NCBI GenBank assembly: GCA_030849465.1
Contig: JARVLF010000014.1
Coordinates: 496,001 to 560,000, forward strand
DNA: 64,000 bases
Source of the DNA: Moesziomyces globuligerus
Lineage: Eukaryota; Basidiomycota; Ustilaginomycetes; Ustilaginales; Ustilaginaceae
Direction: 5' to 3'
In this document: piece after piece, positions 39,623 to 50,500 of the stretch
Numbering within the stretch: position 1 is the first letter of the stretch
How the letters are laid out: every line of letters starts with the position of its first letter
The notes under the pieces: generated by a model
What the model saw: only the letters and a program-made list of their open reading frames with translations
Databases searched by the model: none
What the model was told of the DNA's origin: nothing
Position numbers and translations under genes: made by a program

Positions 39623-42052
39623 TCAGGTCGATGTCGAAGCGGCATGCGCGCGCGCAGCAGCCGCAAGACTCTCGTCGAACATGGCCAGCAGCAAGGCCGA
39701 GTCCTCGAGACCGACCGAGACGCGCACCAGACCGCGCTCGACGCCAAACTGCGCCGCCCACTCGAGCTCGCCGTAGTGCGCGAGGATCGTGTAGGGGCTC
39801 GCGAGCGTGAGGTTCGTCCCGAGGCTCGGTCCCTTTGCGCAGCGCAGCGTGTCGTAGAACGCCTCGCTCGCCGCCTCGCTCCAAAACGTCACGGAGAACA
39901 ACCCACCATACCCCCCACCACCCTCGCCACCGTCTTGCTCTGCCTCCCCGCTGCCCATGGCGCCGAGCGGCGTGAAAGCCTTCTTCCTGCGACAGACGTC
40001 GTAGTTCTCGGGCGTCTGGTAGCGCGGGTAGTAGAGCTGCTTGATGACGTTGGCGTAGCGGCCCTGGTTGCACTTTTCGCGCCAGAGCATCGCGGTGACC
40101 GCGCGCGTGTTGGCATCGATCCGTACGATGCGTCGGATAAAGTCGCGGCTGTTGCGCTCCATAAAGATCGCATCCTCGTCGAAATACGTATCCTCGTAGT
40201 GCTCGCGTAGCGTGCTGCGCAGCGCAGAATAGTGCGGACCCTTGGGATTGAGCACCAGGCTGCCGCCCATGACGTTGGCATCGCCCGAAAACACCTTTGT
40301 CAGCGAGCTCACCAGCACGTCGGCATACGGCAGCGCCTCGACGTTGACAAAGTTGCCGATCGTCTCGTCGACGCACACCAGAAAGTTGTACCGGTCCGCC
40401 AGCGCGCGGATGCGCGGCAGATTCGGCGAGCGCAGCAACGGGTTCGACGGAAACTCGCAGAACAACGCCAACACCGGCGCCTCGCCACTGCCCTTCTCGT
40501 GCGACGCTAGCAGTTGCTCGAGCGACGCGAGATCGTCGTCGACGCCAAGCCCGTAAAAGTGGCAGCCCGGGCCGAACTTCTGCAGAATCTTGAGCGTGTC
40601 CGTGTAAGGGAAGCCGTAGCATACGCTCTTGCCCGCCCTGCGCGCAGTCGCAGTGCCGGTGCCGTCGGGCGAGACGAGCTTGGGAGCGGCGCGCATGGCG
40701 AGCTGGTGCGCGTGAAAGATGGCGCTCATGCCGCAGGGGAAGAGGAAGACGTCGTCCTCGGTGACGCCTGTGCCCGTACGGCCGGACTCGCCCACCTGAT
40801 CGCCGGGCGCCTCGGTCGCCGACTGCTCGGAGCGGTCCGAGAGCAAGGTTCCGGCGATACGACGACGCAGCGCAAGCTTGGCGGCGGGCGCCGAGGCGAG
40901 GGGGAGGTTGCGGCCGTAGCGCTCTTCGACGTAGGTGACGAGGTCGGAAGAGGCGGGCTCCGTCGCTGACGACGAACTGAGCGTGGCGGGAGACACGCCA
41001 GCGAGGCTCGAGACACTGGCGGCGACGGCGTCGGCGCGCGAGGCATCCTCGCCAGCCGTAGTGGGGCGCTGGAGGATGCCGCTGCTAGAGGGCGTCTGAG
41101 GCGCGCTGGAGCTGGGCGAAGGCGTGGCGGTGGCGGTGGCGCCAGCGAGGCCCGAGGCGGCGCTGTTGGTGCGAGTGTAGCGGTTGTAGAAGCGTTTACC
41201 GGAGGCGGAAGCAGCGGTGGGCTTCTTGTAGAGGTCATCGTTGGAGGAGGCGGTAGCAGCATCAGCTGCGGGCGAAGCATCGTTTGCAGCAGCGCTCGAT
41301 CTGGCAGGGTCGAGCTGGTCCGAGCCGGTGGTGTTTTCGAGGAGGGAGAGGCATCGGTCCGCCTGTCTGCTGGAGATGCCGTCGCCGGTGTGCTGCCAGA
41401 AGCTCTTTGCGAGCGGGAAGAGGTGATGCGGGAAGAAGACGATGAAGATGTAGTGCGCGGTGGTGCTGGAAGCGTGGTAGTGGGTGGCGTCGAGCTGGTC
41501 GGCGACGTGCTCGGCGGTGCTGGAGCTCGAGTTGGCGTCCGGGTGGGCGACGGCGTGCTCGAGCATGGAGAAGCGGACGATGCGGATGGGGAGGTGCTGC
41601 TCGGACGAGGCGGCGTGGGTGCGCATGAAGTCGCGGCAGCGGTCGGCGATGCGAGCCGAGGGGAAGAGGATGCAGGCCTCATCGGGGCGGGCGAACTTCT
41701 TGGAGAGAAGGGCGGCGAGGCGCTGGATGGAGCGGTGGATGAAGAAGCGCGGATAGCCGGTCTCCATGGCGTTGGCGAGGCGGCCCTCCTCGTAGTCGAT
41801 GTTGTCGCTCCAGAGCGGCAGCGAGACCGAGACGGCATGGGGCATGTTGGCGGGGATCGAGGTGCCGACGGCGAGATCCTTCTTGCATGGCGCCGCGGAG
41901 CTCGACGACGAGGGACCCGACGGCAACGGCACAGGCGTGGCGAGCTGCATGCTGAAGAGGCGGCGCTGTCGGCGTGCTTTCCAGCGAGACGGCGCAGCGA
42001 TCACGAGATGCTCAGATGGTGGGGCGGGCGAGCGAGACAGGCGAGCGCCCAT
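39623..42052 (-). CDS. Cystathionine gamma-synthase (PLP), methionine biosynthesis
   Basis: The 809-residue frame (ATG 42052; 41950 is a possible later start) encodes a Cys/Met-metabolism PLP enzyme of the fungal Str2 type. The PLP lysine is Lys586 in SSLTKVFSG, followed by NVMGGS. FPSNPLLR and CVDETIGNF also mark the fold. The enzyme makes cystathionine from O-acyl-homoserine and cysteine. The N-terminal half (residues about 40-330) is unusually long, with a conserved part containing FPSARIADRCRDFM and a Ser/Ala/Thr-rich linker near 245-330 that looks disordered, and a small insert near the C-terminus (GEAEQDGGEGGGGYGG). Function is well supported for the C-terminal half. Confidence 0.88.
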   Translation of the reverse strand: MGARLSRSPAPPSEHLVIAAPSRWKARRQRRLFSMQLATPVPLPSGPSSSSSAAPCKKDLAVGTSIPANMPHAVSVSLPLWSDNIDYEEGRLANAMETGYPRFFIHRSIQRLAALLSKKFARPDEACILFPSARIADRCRDFMRTHAASSEQHLPIRIVRFSMLEHAVAHPDANSSSSTAEHVADQLDATHYHASSTTAHYIFIVFFPHHLFPLAKSFWQHTGDGISSRQADRCLSLLENTTGSDQLDPARSSAAANDASPAADAATASSNDDLYKKPTAASASGKRFYNRYTRTNSAASGLAGATATATPSPSSSAPQTPSSSGILQRPTTAGEDASRADAVAASVSSLAGVSPATLSSSSATEPASSDLVTYVEERYGRNLPLASAPAAKLALRRRIAGTLLSDRSEQSATEAPGDQVGESGRTGTGVTEDDVFLFPCGMSAIFHAHQLAMRAAPKLVSPDGTGTATARRAGKSVCYGFPYTDTLKILQKFGPGCHFYGLGVDDDLASLEQLLASHEKGSGEAPVLALFCEFPSNPLLRSPNLPRIRALADRYNFLVCVDETIGNFVNVEALPYADVLVSSLTKVFSGDANVMGGSLVLNPKGPHYSALRSTLREHYEDTYFDEDAIFMERNSRDFIRRIVRIDANTRAVTAMLWREKCNQGRYANVIKQLYYPRYQTPENYDVCRRKKAFTPLGAMGSGEAEQDGGEGGGGYGGLFSVTFWSEAASEAFYDTLRCAKGPSLGTNLTLASPYTILAHYGELEWAAQFGVERGLVRVSVGLEDSALLLAMFDESLAAAARAHAASTST

Positions 42053-42912
42053 GTCGGGTGAGCTCCGAAGTGGGCGCGGCCGGCGCGCTATCTCTCCTTG
42101 TTTCCATCATCGGCATCTCCGCCTGGCTCTGGGCAGGCTTCTCATTGGTGGCTCTCCCTCTCTGAAATCACCGTGACTCAACTCGCTGCCGAAGGTTTCT
42201 TCTCATCCTTTGAATTTGAACTCTTGAAAGCTGCTGTTGAGATCGCTCTAACATGCTGTGCGCTTCAACTGCGGGACCGCGCTGACGAATCCGAAAGCAA
42301 AGCGTAAAATCCGTCGCCGCGCCCCGCTGTCCAACCTGCCTCTCAACCACATCCATCCCGACGTCAAAGGCGCCGCATTGATAGCGTCTTGGTTCCTTGT
42401 ACCGTGCTTCCCTCAGAAGGCTTTTGCTTGAGCACGCTCATCGTCGCAGCAGAAGCAGCAGCAGCAACAGCAGCCACTCTTCCTTCCCTTGCCCATTTGC
42501 CCCTGTCCCCAACCCCCCTCCCACCACGCTGCAGTGTTTGAGAGTCGTAAACACAAGCTTGTTGTCTTCTTGTGATCGTGAACTCCTACGTGTCACTCGA
42601 TCAGCCTTTGCCCCAGATCGTCGCGTAGCAGACAGACGTACAGTTTCGAGTCGATCCCTCAAGCTCTTGTTGCTCGTCCGTGGCCACATTGCCACATCTC
42701 GAGGCTCCCTTGCTGCCCGGCTGACCTGTCCGTGGATCGCTCCGTTGCACCTCGGCCTTGCATCGCCGTGGCGTACATCCCGTGCTCTCCTCTGCAGCCC
42801 CAGAAGCGGCGTTTCAGCTTCCCGCTGTGCTTCCCACCCTGAGTCGCTCGCCATTCGCTCACGCTCATCGCTCCCTCGCTAGCTACCGTCCACCTTTGAG
42901 CCCTCTTTCGCC
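42053..42912. other. Divergent promoter region
   Basis: About 860 bp between the start codons of cystathionine gamma-synthase and the Pcf11-like gene. A short CAG-rich run occurs near 42447-42475. No gene-like frame was recognised. Confidence 0.5.
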
Positions 42913-44796
42913 ATGTACGGCGCTCCGCCCCAACATGCTTACGCGGCTCCGGCTCCCCAATACGGTGCACACGCACCGCCGCAGCCATACGGCGCACAAG
43001 CGCCCATGCCTCCGCACATGGCCGGCGGCGACATCAGCGTCGACCCCAATGCGTTTGCCAACATGTACAACTCGCACCTCAAAACGCTCACCTTCAACTC
43101 GAAGCCCATCATCACCAACCTCACCGTCATCGCGCACGACCACGCGGCGCGCATGGCTGCCGTCGTTGCAAAGTGCCTCGACGACCACATCATGCAATCG
43201 CATCCCACGCTCCGCCTCCCCGCCCTCTACACGCTCGACTCGATCTCCAAGAACATCGGCCATCCCTACACCCAGCTCTGGTCGGCCCGCATCGCGCCCA
43301 TCTTCCTCGAGTCGTACCGCCTCGTAGACCAGCCCACCAAGATGCGCATGGAGGAGCTCCTCGCCACCTGGAAGACCGCCGGCCCGGGCGCACGGCCGCT
43401 CTTTGGCGACAATGCCCAGTGGAGCATCGAGCGCGCCCTCTTTGGCAGCCAGGGCATGCCTCTGCACAACGCAGCCGCACCCGCCGCCGTCGCAGACCCG
43501 CGCGCCAGCTCGGCCAAGTCCAAGTCGAGCGCCATCGAGAACATCGACAGGCTGCTCGCCGTCGATGGCCAGTCGCTCGCCGCCAACCCCGCGGATCAGG
43601 CCCTGCACGAACGCGTCGGCTCGCTCGCGCAGCTCAAGCAGATCATCCTCACCGCCGACCTCTCCGCCGAAGAGATGGCCCAGATCCATGCGCAGCTCGA
43701 TAGCCTCTCGACGGCCTCGCAGCAGTCCAATCCGTCGGCCCACGCTGCCGCCATGCAGGGTCAGCCGTTGCCGCCCACCGCGCCCGCTGCATTCCAGCAA
43801 GCGGCCCCCGCCGCCGCGCTGCCGCAGGGCCTCTCGGGTGCACTGGCGAGCCTCTCGTCGCTGGCGGCGCCGGCTCCTGCTGCCGCCAACGGCGGAGGTG
43901 CGGCGGCACCGACGGCGGCCTCGTCGCTCATCGCGTCGCTGATGCAGGCGGGTCTCTTACCGGGCTCTTCGACGCCTTCGACGGCTGCGGCTACGCCGCC
44001 TCCGGCGGTGCAGGAGCGCGATCAGGATGAGGACTACGTCAACGCGATCCTCTCGCTCGACATCAAGATCTCTGGGCCCGAGTTCCAGCGCGAGCCGGCG
44101 AGCTCGTACGAGCTGATCCTGCACCGGCATCTGCCGCTGCAGTGTCGGCAGTGCGCGAACCGGTATCCGCGCTCGTCGCGCGGGCAGGGGCGGATGGACG
44201 AGCATCTGGACTGGCACTTTACGCAGAATCGACGAGCCAAGGACTCTGCCTCGCGCGGACAGTCGCGGTCTTGGTTCGATCGACTCGACGCCTTCATCCG
44301 TGGAGGTTTTGACGACACTGCGCGCAGTACGCGTCCCGGTGGTGCAGCCGATGGCGACGAGGCGGGCAAGGCTGGATTGAGTGCTGCCGAGGAAAAGGCG
44401 CTGCGCGCCAAGTTCGCCAGCGCCTTTGTCGTTGTTCCCAGCGAGGCCGAGGTGGCGGCGCGACCGTGTGCGATCTGCAAGGAGCCGTTCAAGTCGCAGT
44501 GGAGCGAGGACGAGGAGGAGTGGATCTGGCTCAATGCGATCCGCGTCGACGATGGCGGTAGGCCGGTCTACTACCATGCCAGCTGCCACCATTCCGCAAA
44601 GAGCCTCACCGACAGCGTCAACGATCGCAGGACCGCAAGCGTGGGCATCAAACGTCGCAGCACAAGCAGAACCGCCACCCCGGCTGCATCCAACCCCGCC
44701 GCACGCAAACGCAAATCAGACCTCGACTCGGCCTCTACCGCCGAACCCTCCGGCGCCGACGCCGACGAACCTCCTACCAAGAAGTCGGCCCTCTGA
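42913..44796 (+). CDS. mRNA cleavage factor Pcf11-like (CID domain)
   Basis: The 627-residue protein has an N-terminal Pro/Ala/Tyr-rich stretch, then a CTD-interacting domain at about residues 45-165 (YNSHLKTLTFNSKPIITNLTVIA ... YTLDSISKNIG ... MEELLATWK). The C-terminal half has two zinc-finger-like elements: QCRQCANRYP-x12-HLDWHF near 410 and CAICKEPF ... YYHASCHHSA near 518-560, the latter around the Clp1-binding region of Pcf11. The Ala/Pro-rich segment between them looks disordered. Pcf11 binds the RNA polymerase II CTD and takes part in 3'-end cleavage and termination. The tail is basic with a nuclear-signal-like ARKRKSD. Alternative: another CID protein, but the zinc fingers fit Pcf11 best. 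Confidence 0.85.
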   Translation: MYGAPPQHAYAAPAPQYGAHAPPQPYGAQAPMPPHMAGGDISVDPNAFANMYNSHLKTLTFNSKPIITNLTVIAHDHAARMAAVVAKCLDDHIMQSHPTLRLPALYTLDSISKNIGHPYTQLWSARIAPIFLESYRLVDQPTKMRMEELLATWKTAGPGARPLFGDNAQWSIERALFGSQGMPLHNAAAPAAVADPRASSAKSKSSAIENIDRLLAVDGQSLAANPADQALHERVGSLAQLKQIILTADLSAEEMAQIHAQLDSLSTASQQSNPSAHAAAMQGQPLPPTAPAAFQQAAPAAALPQGLSGALASLSSLAAPAPAAANGGGAAAPTAASSLIASLMQAGLLPGSSTPSTAAATPPPAVQERDQDEDYVNAILSLDIKISGPEFQREPASSYELILHRHLPLQCRQCANRYPRSSRGQGRMDEHLDWHFTQNRRAKDSASRGQSRSWFDRLDAFIRGGFDDTARSTRPGGAADGDEAGKAGLSAAEEKALRAKFASAFVVVPSEAEVAARPCAICKEPFKSQWSEDEEEWIWLNAIRVDDGGRPVYYHASCHHSAKSLTDSVNDRRTASVGIKRRSTSRTATPAASNPAARKRKSDLDSASTAEPSGADADEPPTKKSAL

Positions 44797-44956
44797 CGTT
44801 TCGCTTCAGGCCACTCGTTATAGTCTCACGCCGTGCGCACTCACGCCATGCGTCCACAGAGGGAATCGACAGACGATAGGATTACAACTTCTTACAAATG
44901 CGAAGAGCGAAGTTCGAAGTGAGAGAGAGACGATGCGATTGTGGGAAGGGATGAAT

Positions 44957-46111
44957 CTAAGGGTTGATGAGGATGTGAACGTTTTCGATGACGTCGAGGT
45001 AAGCCTTTGTGGCGGGGCTGTCTGGGTATTCGTCTGTGAAGCTGAGGCCTAGATCGCAGCTCTTTCCGATGCGGGGGTCTAGGGGGATGGAGCCTAGGAA
45101 GTTGAGTGCGAGTTCCTCGCACAGGGCCTTTGCGCCGCCGGTGCTTGGGTAAAAGATCTCGCTATAGCCCGTGCAACTCGGACAGACGAAACCGGCCATG
45201 TTTTCGACGATTCCGAGGATGGGAAGGTTCATCTTGCGGCAGAACGAGATCTCCTTGCGTACGTCCTGGAGCGAAACCTCCTGCGGCGTTGTGAGCAGGA
45301 TGGCACCCGTGATGCCCGAGTCCTTGAGGTACGAGACGATGGATAGATGCTCGTCCGACGTTCCTGGCGGCGTATCGATGAGCATATAGTCGATCAATGC
45401 CTGCGGTGCGTTGGAATCGCCGTGCTCGGACTGCTTTGCTTGATCCTCCTCTTCGTCTTCGAGACCTGCAGTCCAATCGACGTCCTTGAGGAACTGCTTG
45501 ATGAGACCGTTCTTCTTGGGACCTCTCCAGATGACGGCGGAAGAAGCCGAGGGCAGCAGGAAGCCGATGCTCATCGCGCAGAGGTTGTCCGAGACGTAGA
45601 CGGGCGACCAACCCTGCGAGGTGGAATGGATGCTCTGGCCTGCCAAGCCGAGGATGGTCGGAATCGAAGGTCCGCAGATATCGATATCCATGATCGCCAC
45701 CTGTTTCTCCTGTCCCACCTGCTCTTTCTGATCGCCAGAATGCTTCCCGTCCTCGTGCGCGGTGAACTGGCCTGAGAAGCGCGAGCTAAACGCCCACGCG
45801 AGTTGGGCGGTAAAGGTGCTCTTGCCTACGCCGCCCTTGCCGGACATGATGAGGATCTTGTGCTTGATGCGGGCCATGCGCTGCTGGATGAACGGCAGGT
45901 CCGGATCGGGCCCTTTGGGTGCCGAGGCGCAGGCATCCTGGTTGGGACAGCCGGCGCACGCATCCGCCTTGCCCGCCTGGTCGGACTCGGTACCGGGACA
46001 GTGGGCGGGCGCATTCTCGGGCACCTGATCCGGCAGCGCGCGCGCGATCGAGTCGGCGGCCACAGCCGTAGACGCCAGCGCAGCCGTAGGTGCCTTTTCC
46101 ACCGCCAACAT
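44957..46111 (-). CDS. NBP35: Cytosolic Fe-S cluster assembly factor Nbp35
   Basis: The 384-residue protein starts at the ATG at 46111. The N-terminal Fe-S motif is C38-x13-C52-x2-C55-x5-C61, which distinguishes Nbp35 from its partner Cfd1. The P-loop KGGVGKST follows near residues 90-97, and the C-terminal CPSC (near residue 309) supplies the bridging cluster ligands. Nbp35-Cfd1 is the scaffold for cytosolic and nuclear Fe-S proteins. An insert with Gln/Glu/Asp ([14 protein letters not shown] region) and another acidic one near 240 are longer than usual. Convergent with Pcf11; 160 bp between stops. Confidence 0.95.
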   Translation of the reverse strand: MLAVEKAPTAALASTAVAADSIARALPDQVPENAPAHCPGTESDQAGKADACAGCPNQDACASAPKGPDPDLPFIQQRMARIKHKILIMSGKGGVGKSTFTAQLAWAFSSRFSGQFTAHEDGKHSGDQKEQVGQEKQVAIMDIDICGPSIPTILGLAGQSIHSTSQGWSPVYVSDNLCAMSIGFLLPSASSAVIWRGPKKNGLIKQFLKDVDWTAGLEDEEEDQAKQSEHGDSNAPQALIDYMLIDTPPGTSDEHLSIVSYLKDSGITGAILLTTPQEVSLQDVRKEISFCRKMNLPILGIVENMAGFVCPSCTGYSEIFYPSTGGAKALCEELALNFLGSIPLDPRIGKSCDLGLSFTDEYPDSPATKAYLDVIENVHILINP

Positions 46112-46618
46112 CGTCAACGGAAGTGCCGCAAGAAAGTTGGTGGAGGCAGGTCAAGCAGTGGCGAAGGTGGACAAGGCGTTGGATAGCCGTCCCTGACAGC
46201 AAGCTCAGCCGTGACTCGCTCCTGGCCTAAGCCGGAATCTCAAACCGGAAGCCAGCTTTATCTCCGATTCGCTGCGATTCGATCGGGAGATCCGCGTAAA
46301 TCTTCTTCTTGGATGTTAGACCGCATATTGCCATTTCGGGAAGCGAGGCCGTGGCCGAGGCCGAGGCTCAAGAAGAGCATGCATGCATGTTGCCGAGGCT
46401 CGATGTAGGACGACCCTCCATCGGCACTGATGAGCCATGTGGGGCTGACCTCGTGTCTCGGAGCGGGTATGTTGCACAGTAGATAAGGTCGAGACTGCCA
46501 AGCTAGTATTAACAATCCGGAGCTTTGGATCCGAGCGTGCGGCGAATGAGGGGGATGCGATTCGAGGGCTCGTAAGTTATGCTCGCGGCTGAGCTACGGT
46601 TGGCGTCGGCGGATTACA

Positions 46619-46698
46619 GTAACTTAACGGAGCGAGAGCTAGAGGTTGCGCAGGGTCAGAAAGTGCGAAGTCGATCCCCGCGGATCTGGTTAAGTTAC
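46619..46698. repeat. Inverted repeat with 10-bp arms, 60-bp spacer
   Basis: GTAACTTAAC at 46619-46628 is matched by its exact reverse complement GTTAAGTTAC at 46689-46698. The sequence could form a long hairpin or be two facing copies of a binding site. It does not fold as a tRNA. Confidence 0.55.
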
Positions 46699-47122
46699 AG
46701 CAGCTGTCTTGCTGTGGGAAGAGGGCACGACGCTTGGGCTGCAGCTTGACGTACGCTGGTTGAGCTCCGCTGCGCAGACTCCCGCGGCATGATTGCCTCG
46801 GAGGCATCGCCAAGCCGAGGGCCGTGTGGACCGTGTTTAAGCCCGGGCGATGCTCAGCGCGAGACGCCCGAAGCGGAGTGGCGGCACGCTCTCCGCCTCC
46901 GCTGCGTGCTCTCGGCCCACGCTCAGGTTACCGCCCTCAGCCTGCGCTTCCAAACCGAAACCGTCTGCACAACCAATCCAAGACGACGTGGCCTGCAGAA
47001 GAAGGTTGCTCTCGCAGCTGCGTCGTGCGCATGCTCGCCATGCCCGGTCGGAGAGTGGCGTGCATGTGTGCATGAGCGCAGTGACTCGCAACGACCATCT
47101 CCATGGAGGTGCGAGCGGATAT

Positions 47123-47184
47123 TTTGGATTTCGCATCTTGGATCTTGGATCTTGGATCTTGGATTTGGGATTTGGAATTTGGAG
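47123..47184. repeat. Heptamer repeat TTGGATC/T
   Basis: About eight copies of a 7-bp unit, beginning with TTGGATT, then exact CTTGGAT units, then TTGGGAT and TTGGAAT variants. It lies about 350 bp upstream of the ABC transporter start codon. Confidence 0.75.
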
Positions 47185-47536
47185 ATTTTCCTTGGGCGTC
47201 AAGCGAGAGCGGCGTGCGCGTTTGTGCGGTGCTTGACAGCGCCCATGGCGTGTTTTTCTTTTTTGGCATTTTGGCGCTCGGCATCGTAACGATGCTCAGA
47301 CTGGCCCTGATGATGCCCGGCTCTCGCAACTCGCAGCTCTCAGCTCGCAGCTCCATTCCGAGTCGGACCGCTTGCAACAGACGCATGTGAGTGTGCACAA
47401 GAGCATCTTCGACCCTGCAGACCCATGACCGCCTCGAGTCGTTCAAAGTGAGCCCGCCTTCCCTTCCTCCCTGCTTCCGTCCGTTCCCTATCCACATCCC
47501 TCCAGTGGCCACCAACCCCCATCCCCCTCCCTCATC

Positions 47537-50500
47537 ATGGAGGCCGACGGCCACGCCTCGCAACCGGCGCCTGCCATCACCACGGCCGCCGTCACCGAGC
47601 GCGATCTTCGCGCCGCTGACAACGTCGCTACCAACGCTGCTACCACCAATGCCGGCACCTCGGTGGCTGGAGACCACGACGCCTCCTCCAACGACAGCTC
47701 CGACCAGCCGTCGCCCGCCATGCCCGCCATCCAGCGCACAAAGAGCGGTCGCGGTGCCGTCCCCTTCGCCTCCCTCGACCCGGAAGGAACCGCAGAACTC
47801 ACCCGCCGCTTGACCGAACACTCGCTCCGCGCCCGCACTCGAACCACCGACGGCGGCGAGGCCGCGCTCGGCTTCGACCCCTTCGACAAGAACGGCAACT
47901 TTGAGCTCGAGCGCTTCCTCCGCCACGTCATGGACGAGGCTCAGGGCGCCAACCTCGAGAGCCGCCAGATGGGCCTCGTCTGGCAGAACCTCACCGTCAC
48001 CGGCCTCGGCACCGGCTACGCCATCGGCGACACCATCGGCTCCCTCCCGCTCAAGCCCTTCCACGCCATCAAGAACTTCAAGTCGCTCCTCCATCCGCCC
48101 GTAAAGACCATCATCGACAACTTTGAGGGTTGCGTCAAGCCCGGCGAGATGCTCCTCGTCCTCGGCCGCCCCGGCGCAGGTTGCACCTCGTTCCTCAAGA
48201 GCATCGCCTCGTACCGCGACGGCTTCAAGCAGATCAACGGCACCGTCCTCTACCAGGGCATGGACCACACCATCATCGACAAGCGCCTCCGCGGCGACGT
48301 CGTCTACTGCCCCGAGGACGACGTTCACTTCCCCACCCTCACCGTATGGCAGACGCTCGCCTTTGCCGTCGCCACCCGCGCTCCCCAGGCGCGTCGCCGC
48401 CTCAACCTCATCGAGAGCCAGGACACAAACACGCGCGAGGGCTACGTAAAGACCCTCGTCGAGGTCTTTGCCACCATCCTCGGCCTCAGGCACACCTACA
48501 ACACCAAGGTCGGAAACGACTTCATCCGCGGCGTCTCGGGCGGCGAGCGCAAGCGCGTCAGCGTCGCAGAGACCTTTGCCTCGCGCGCAAAGGTCGCCCT
48601 CTTCGACAACTCGTCCCGCGGCCTCGACTCGAGCACCGCGCTCGAGTTTGTCAAGTCGCTCCGCATCTCGACCGACATTGCCAACACCACCACCGTAGCC
48701 TCGATCTACCAGGCCGGCGAGGGCCTCACCCAGCTCTTTGACAAGGTCCTCGTCATCAACGAGGGCAGGCAGGTCTACTTTGGCCCCACCTCCGAGGCCG
48801 TAGACTACTTCACAGACATGGGCTACGTGCCCCACGACCGTCAGACCACCGCCGACTACCTCGTCGCCTGCACCGACGCGCTCGGTCGCAAGGTCCGCGA
48901 CGGCTACGAGAACCGTGCGCCCCGCACCGCCGACGAGATGGCCCGCTACTGGCAGGCTTCGCCGCAGGGCCAGAAGAACCACCAGGAGGTCGAGGAGTAT
49001 CTGCGAGAGCTCCACGACAAGGTCGACGATGCCGCCGTCAAGCACTACAAGGAGATCGCCCGCGAGGAGAAGGCCAAGGGCGCGCGCAAGGGCAGCGCCT
49101 ACATCATCTCGCTCCCCATGCAGATCCGCCTCGCCATCAAGAGGCGTGCGCAGATCATCTGGGGCGACCTCGCCACCCAGCTCGTCATCACGCTCGCCAG
49201 CATCTTCCAGGCGCTCATCACCGGCTCCGTCTTCTACCAGATGCCCAAAGACACCTCGGGCTTCTTCTCCCGCGGCGGCGTCCTCTTCTTCGCCCTCCTC
49301 TACAACTCGTTCACCGCGCTCTCCGAGATCACCGCCGGCTACGCCCAGAGGCCCATCGTCATCCGCCAGCGACGATTCGCCATGGTCCACCCCTTCTCCG
49401 ACGCCGTCGCCAACACGCTGCTCGACATCCCCATCCGCACCTTTACCCTCATCTTTTTCGACATTCTCATCTACTTTATGACCGGCCTCGCCTACTCGGC
49501 CGACCAGTTCTTTGTCTTCTTTGGCATCACGGCGCTCATCAGCTACACCATGGTCGCCTTCTTCCGCTGCCTCGCCGCATCGACCAAGTCCGAGTCGCTC
49601 GCCACCATGATCGGCGGTCTCGCCGTCATCGACCTCGCGCTCTACGCCGGCTACGTCATCCCGCGCCCCTCGATGGTCGTCTGGTGGAAGTGGCTCTCCT
49701 ACTGCAACCCCGTCGCCTTTGCCTTTGAGATCCTGCTTACCAACGAGTTCCGCCGCCTCGACGTACCCTGCGGCAACTACATCCCCGCCGGCCCCGCCTA
49801 CGCCAACGTCTCGCCCGACAACAAGGTCTGCCCCGTCGCATCGGCTAGGCCCGGTCAGACGACCATCAACGGCTCCGAATACCTCGCCGCCTCGTTCCAG
49901 TACTACTACTCCAACTCGGGTCGCAATGCGGGCATCGTGTTTGGATTCTGGTTCTTCTTCCTCATCGTCTACTTTGTCGCCTCGGAGTTCCAGGGCGATC
50001 CCACCGCCTCGGGCGGCGTCATGGTCTTCAAGCGCGGCTCGGCTCCCAAGGAGGTCGTCCAGGCAGCCAAGGCGTCGGGCGATGTCGAGGCCGGCGACGT
50101 CGCCGGCGTCACCAACGACCCCGTCGCCGACGAGAAGCAGGCCGAGGAGCAGCAGCACTCGAACGAGGCGGTGGCCAAGCTCGAATCGTCCAGCTCGGTC
50201 TTTGCCTGGAGGAACGTCAACTACGACGTCATGATCAAGGGCAATCCGCGCCGGCTGCTCAACAACGTCTCGGGCTTCGTCGCCCCGGGCAAGATGACCG
50301 CGCTCATGGGCGAGTCCGGTGCGGGCAAGACGACGCTGCTCAACGTGCTCGCTCAGCGCACCGACACGGGCGTGGTCAAGGGCCTCTTTAGCGTCAACGG
50401 TGCGCCGCTGCCCAAGTCGTTCCAGTCGTCGACCGGATACTGCCAGCAGCAGGACGTGCACATGGCTACGCAGACGGTGCGCGAGGCGCTCCAGTTCTCG

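Larger units (their letters stand above)
46112..47536. other. Divergent intergenic region, NBP35 and ABC transporter
   Basis: About 1.4 kb with an inverted repeat (46619-46628 / 46689-46698) and a heptamer repeat (47123-47184). Short frames occur but none is convincing. It probably carries the promoter of the transporter. Confidence 0.5.
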
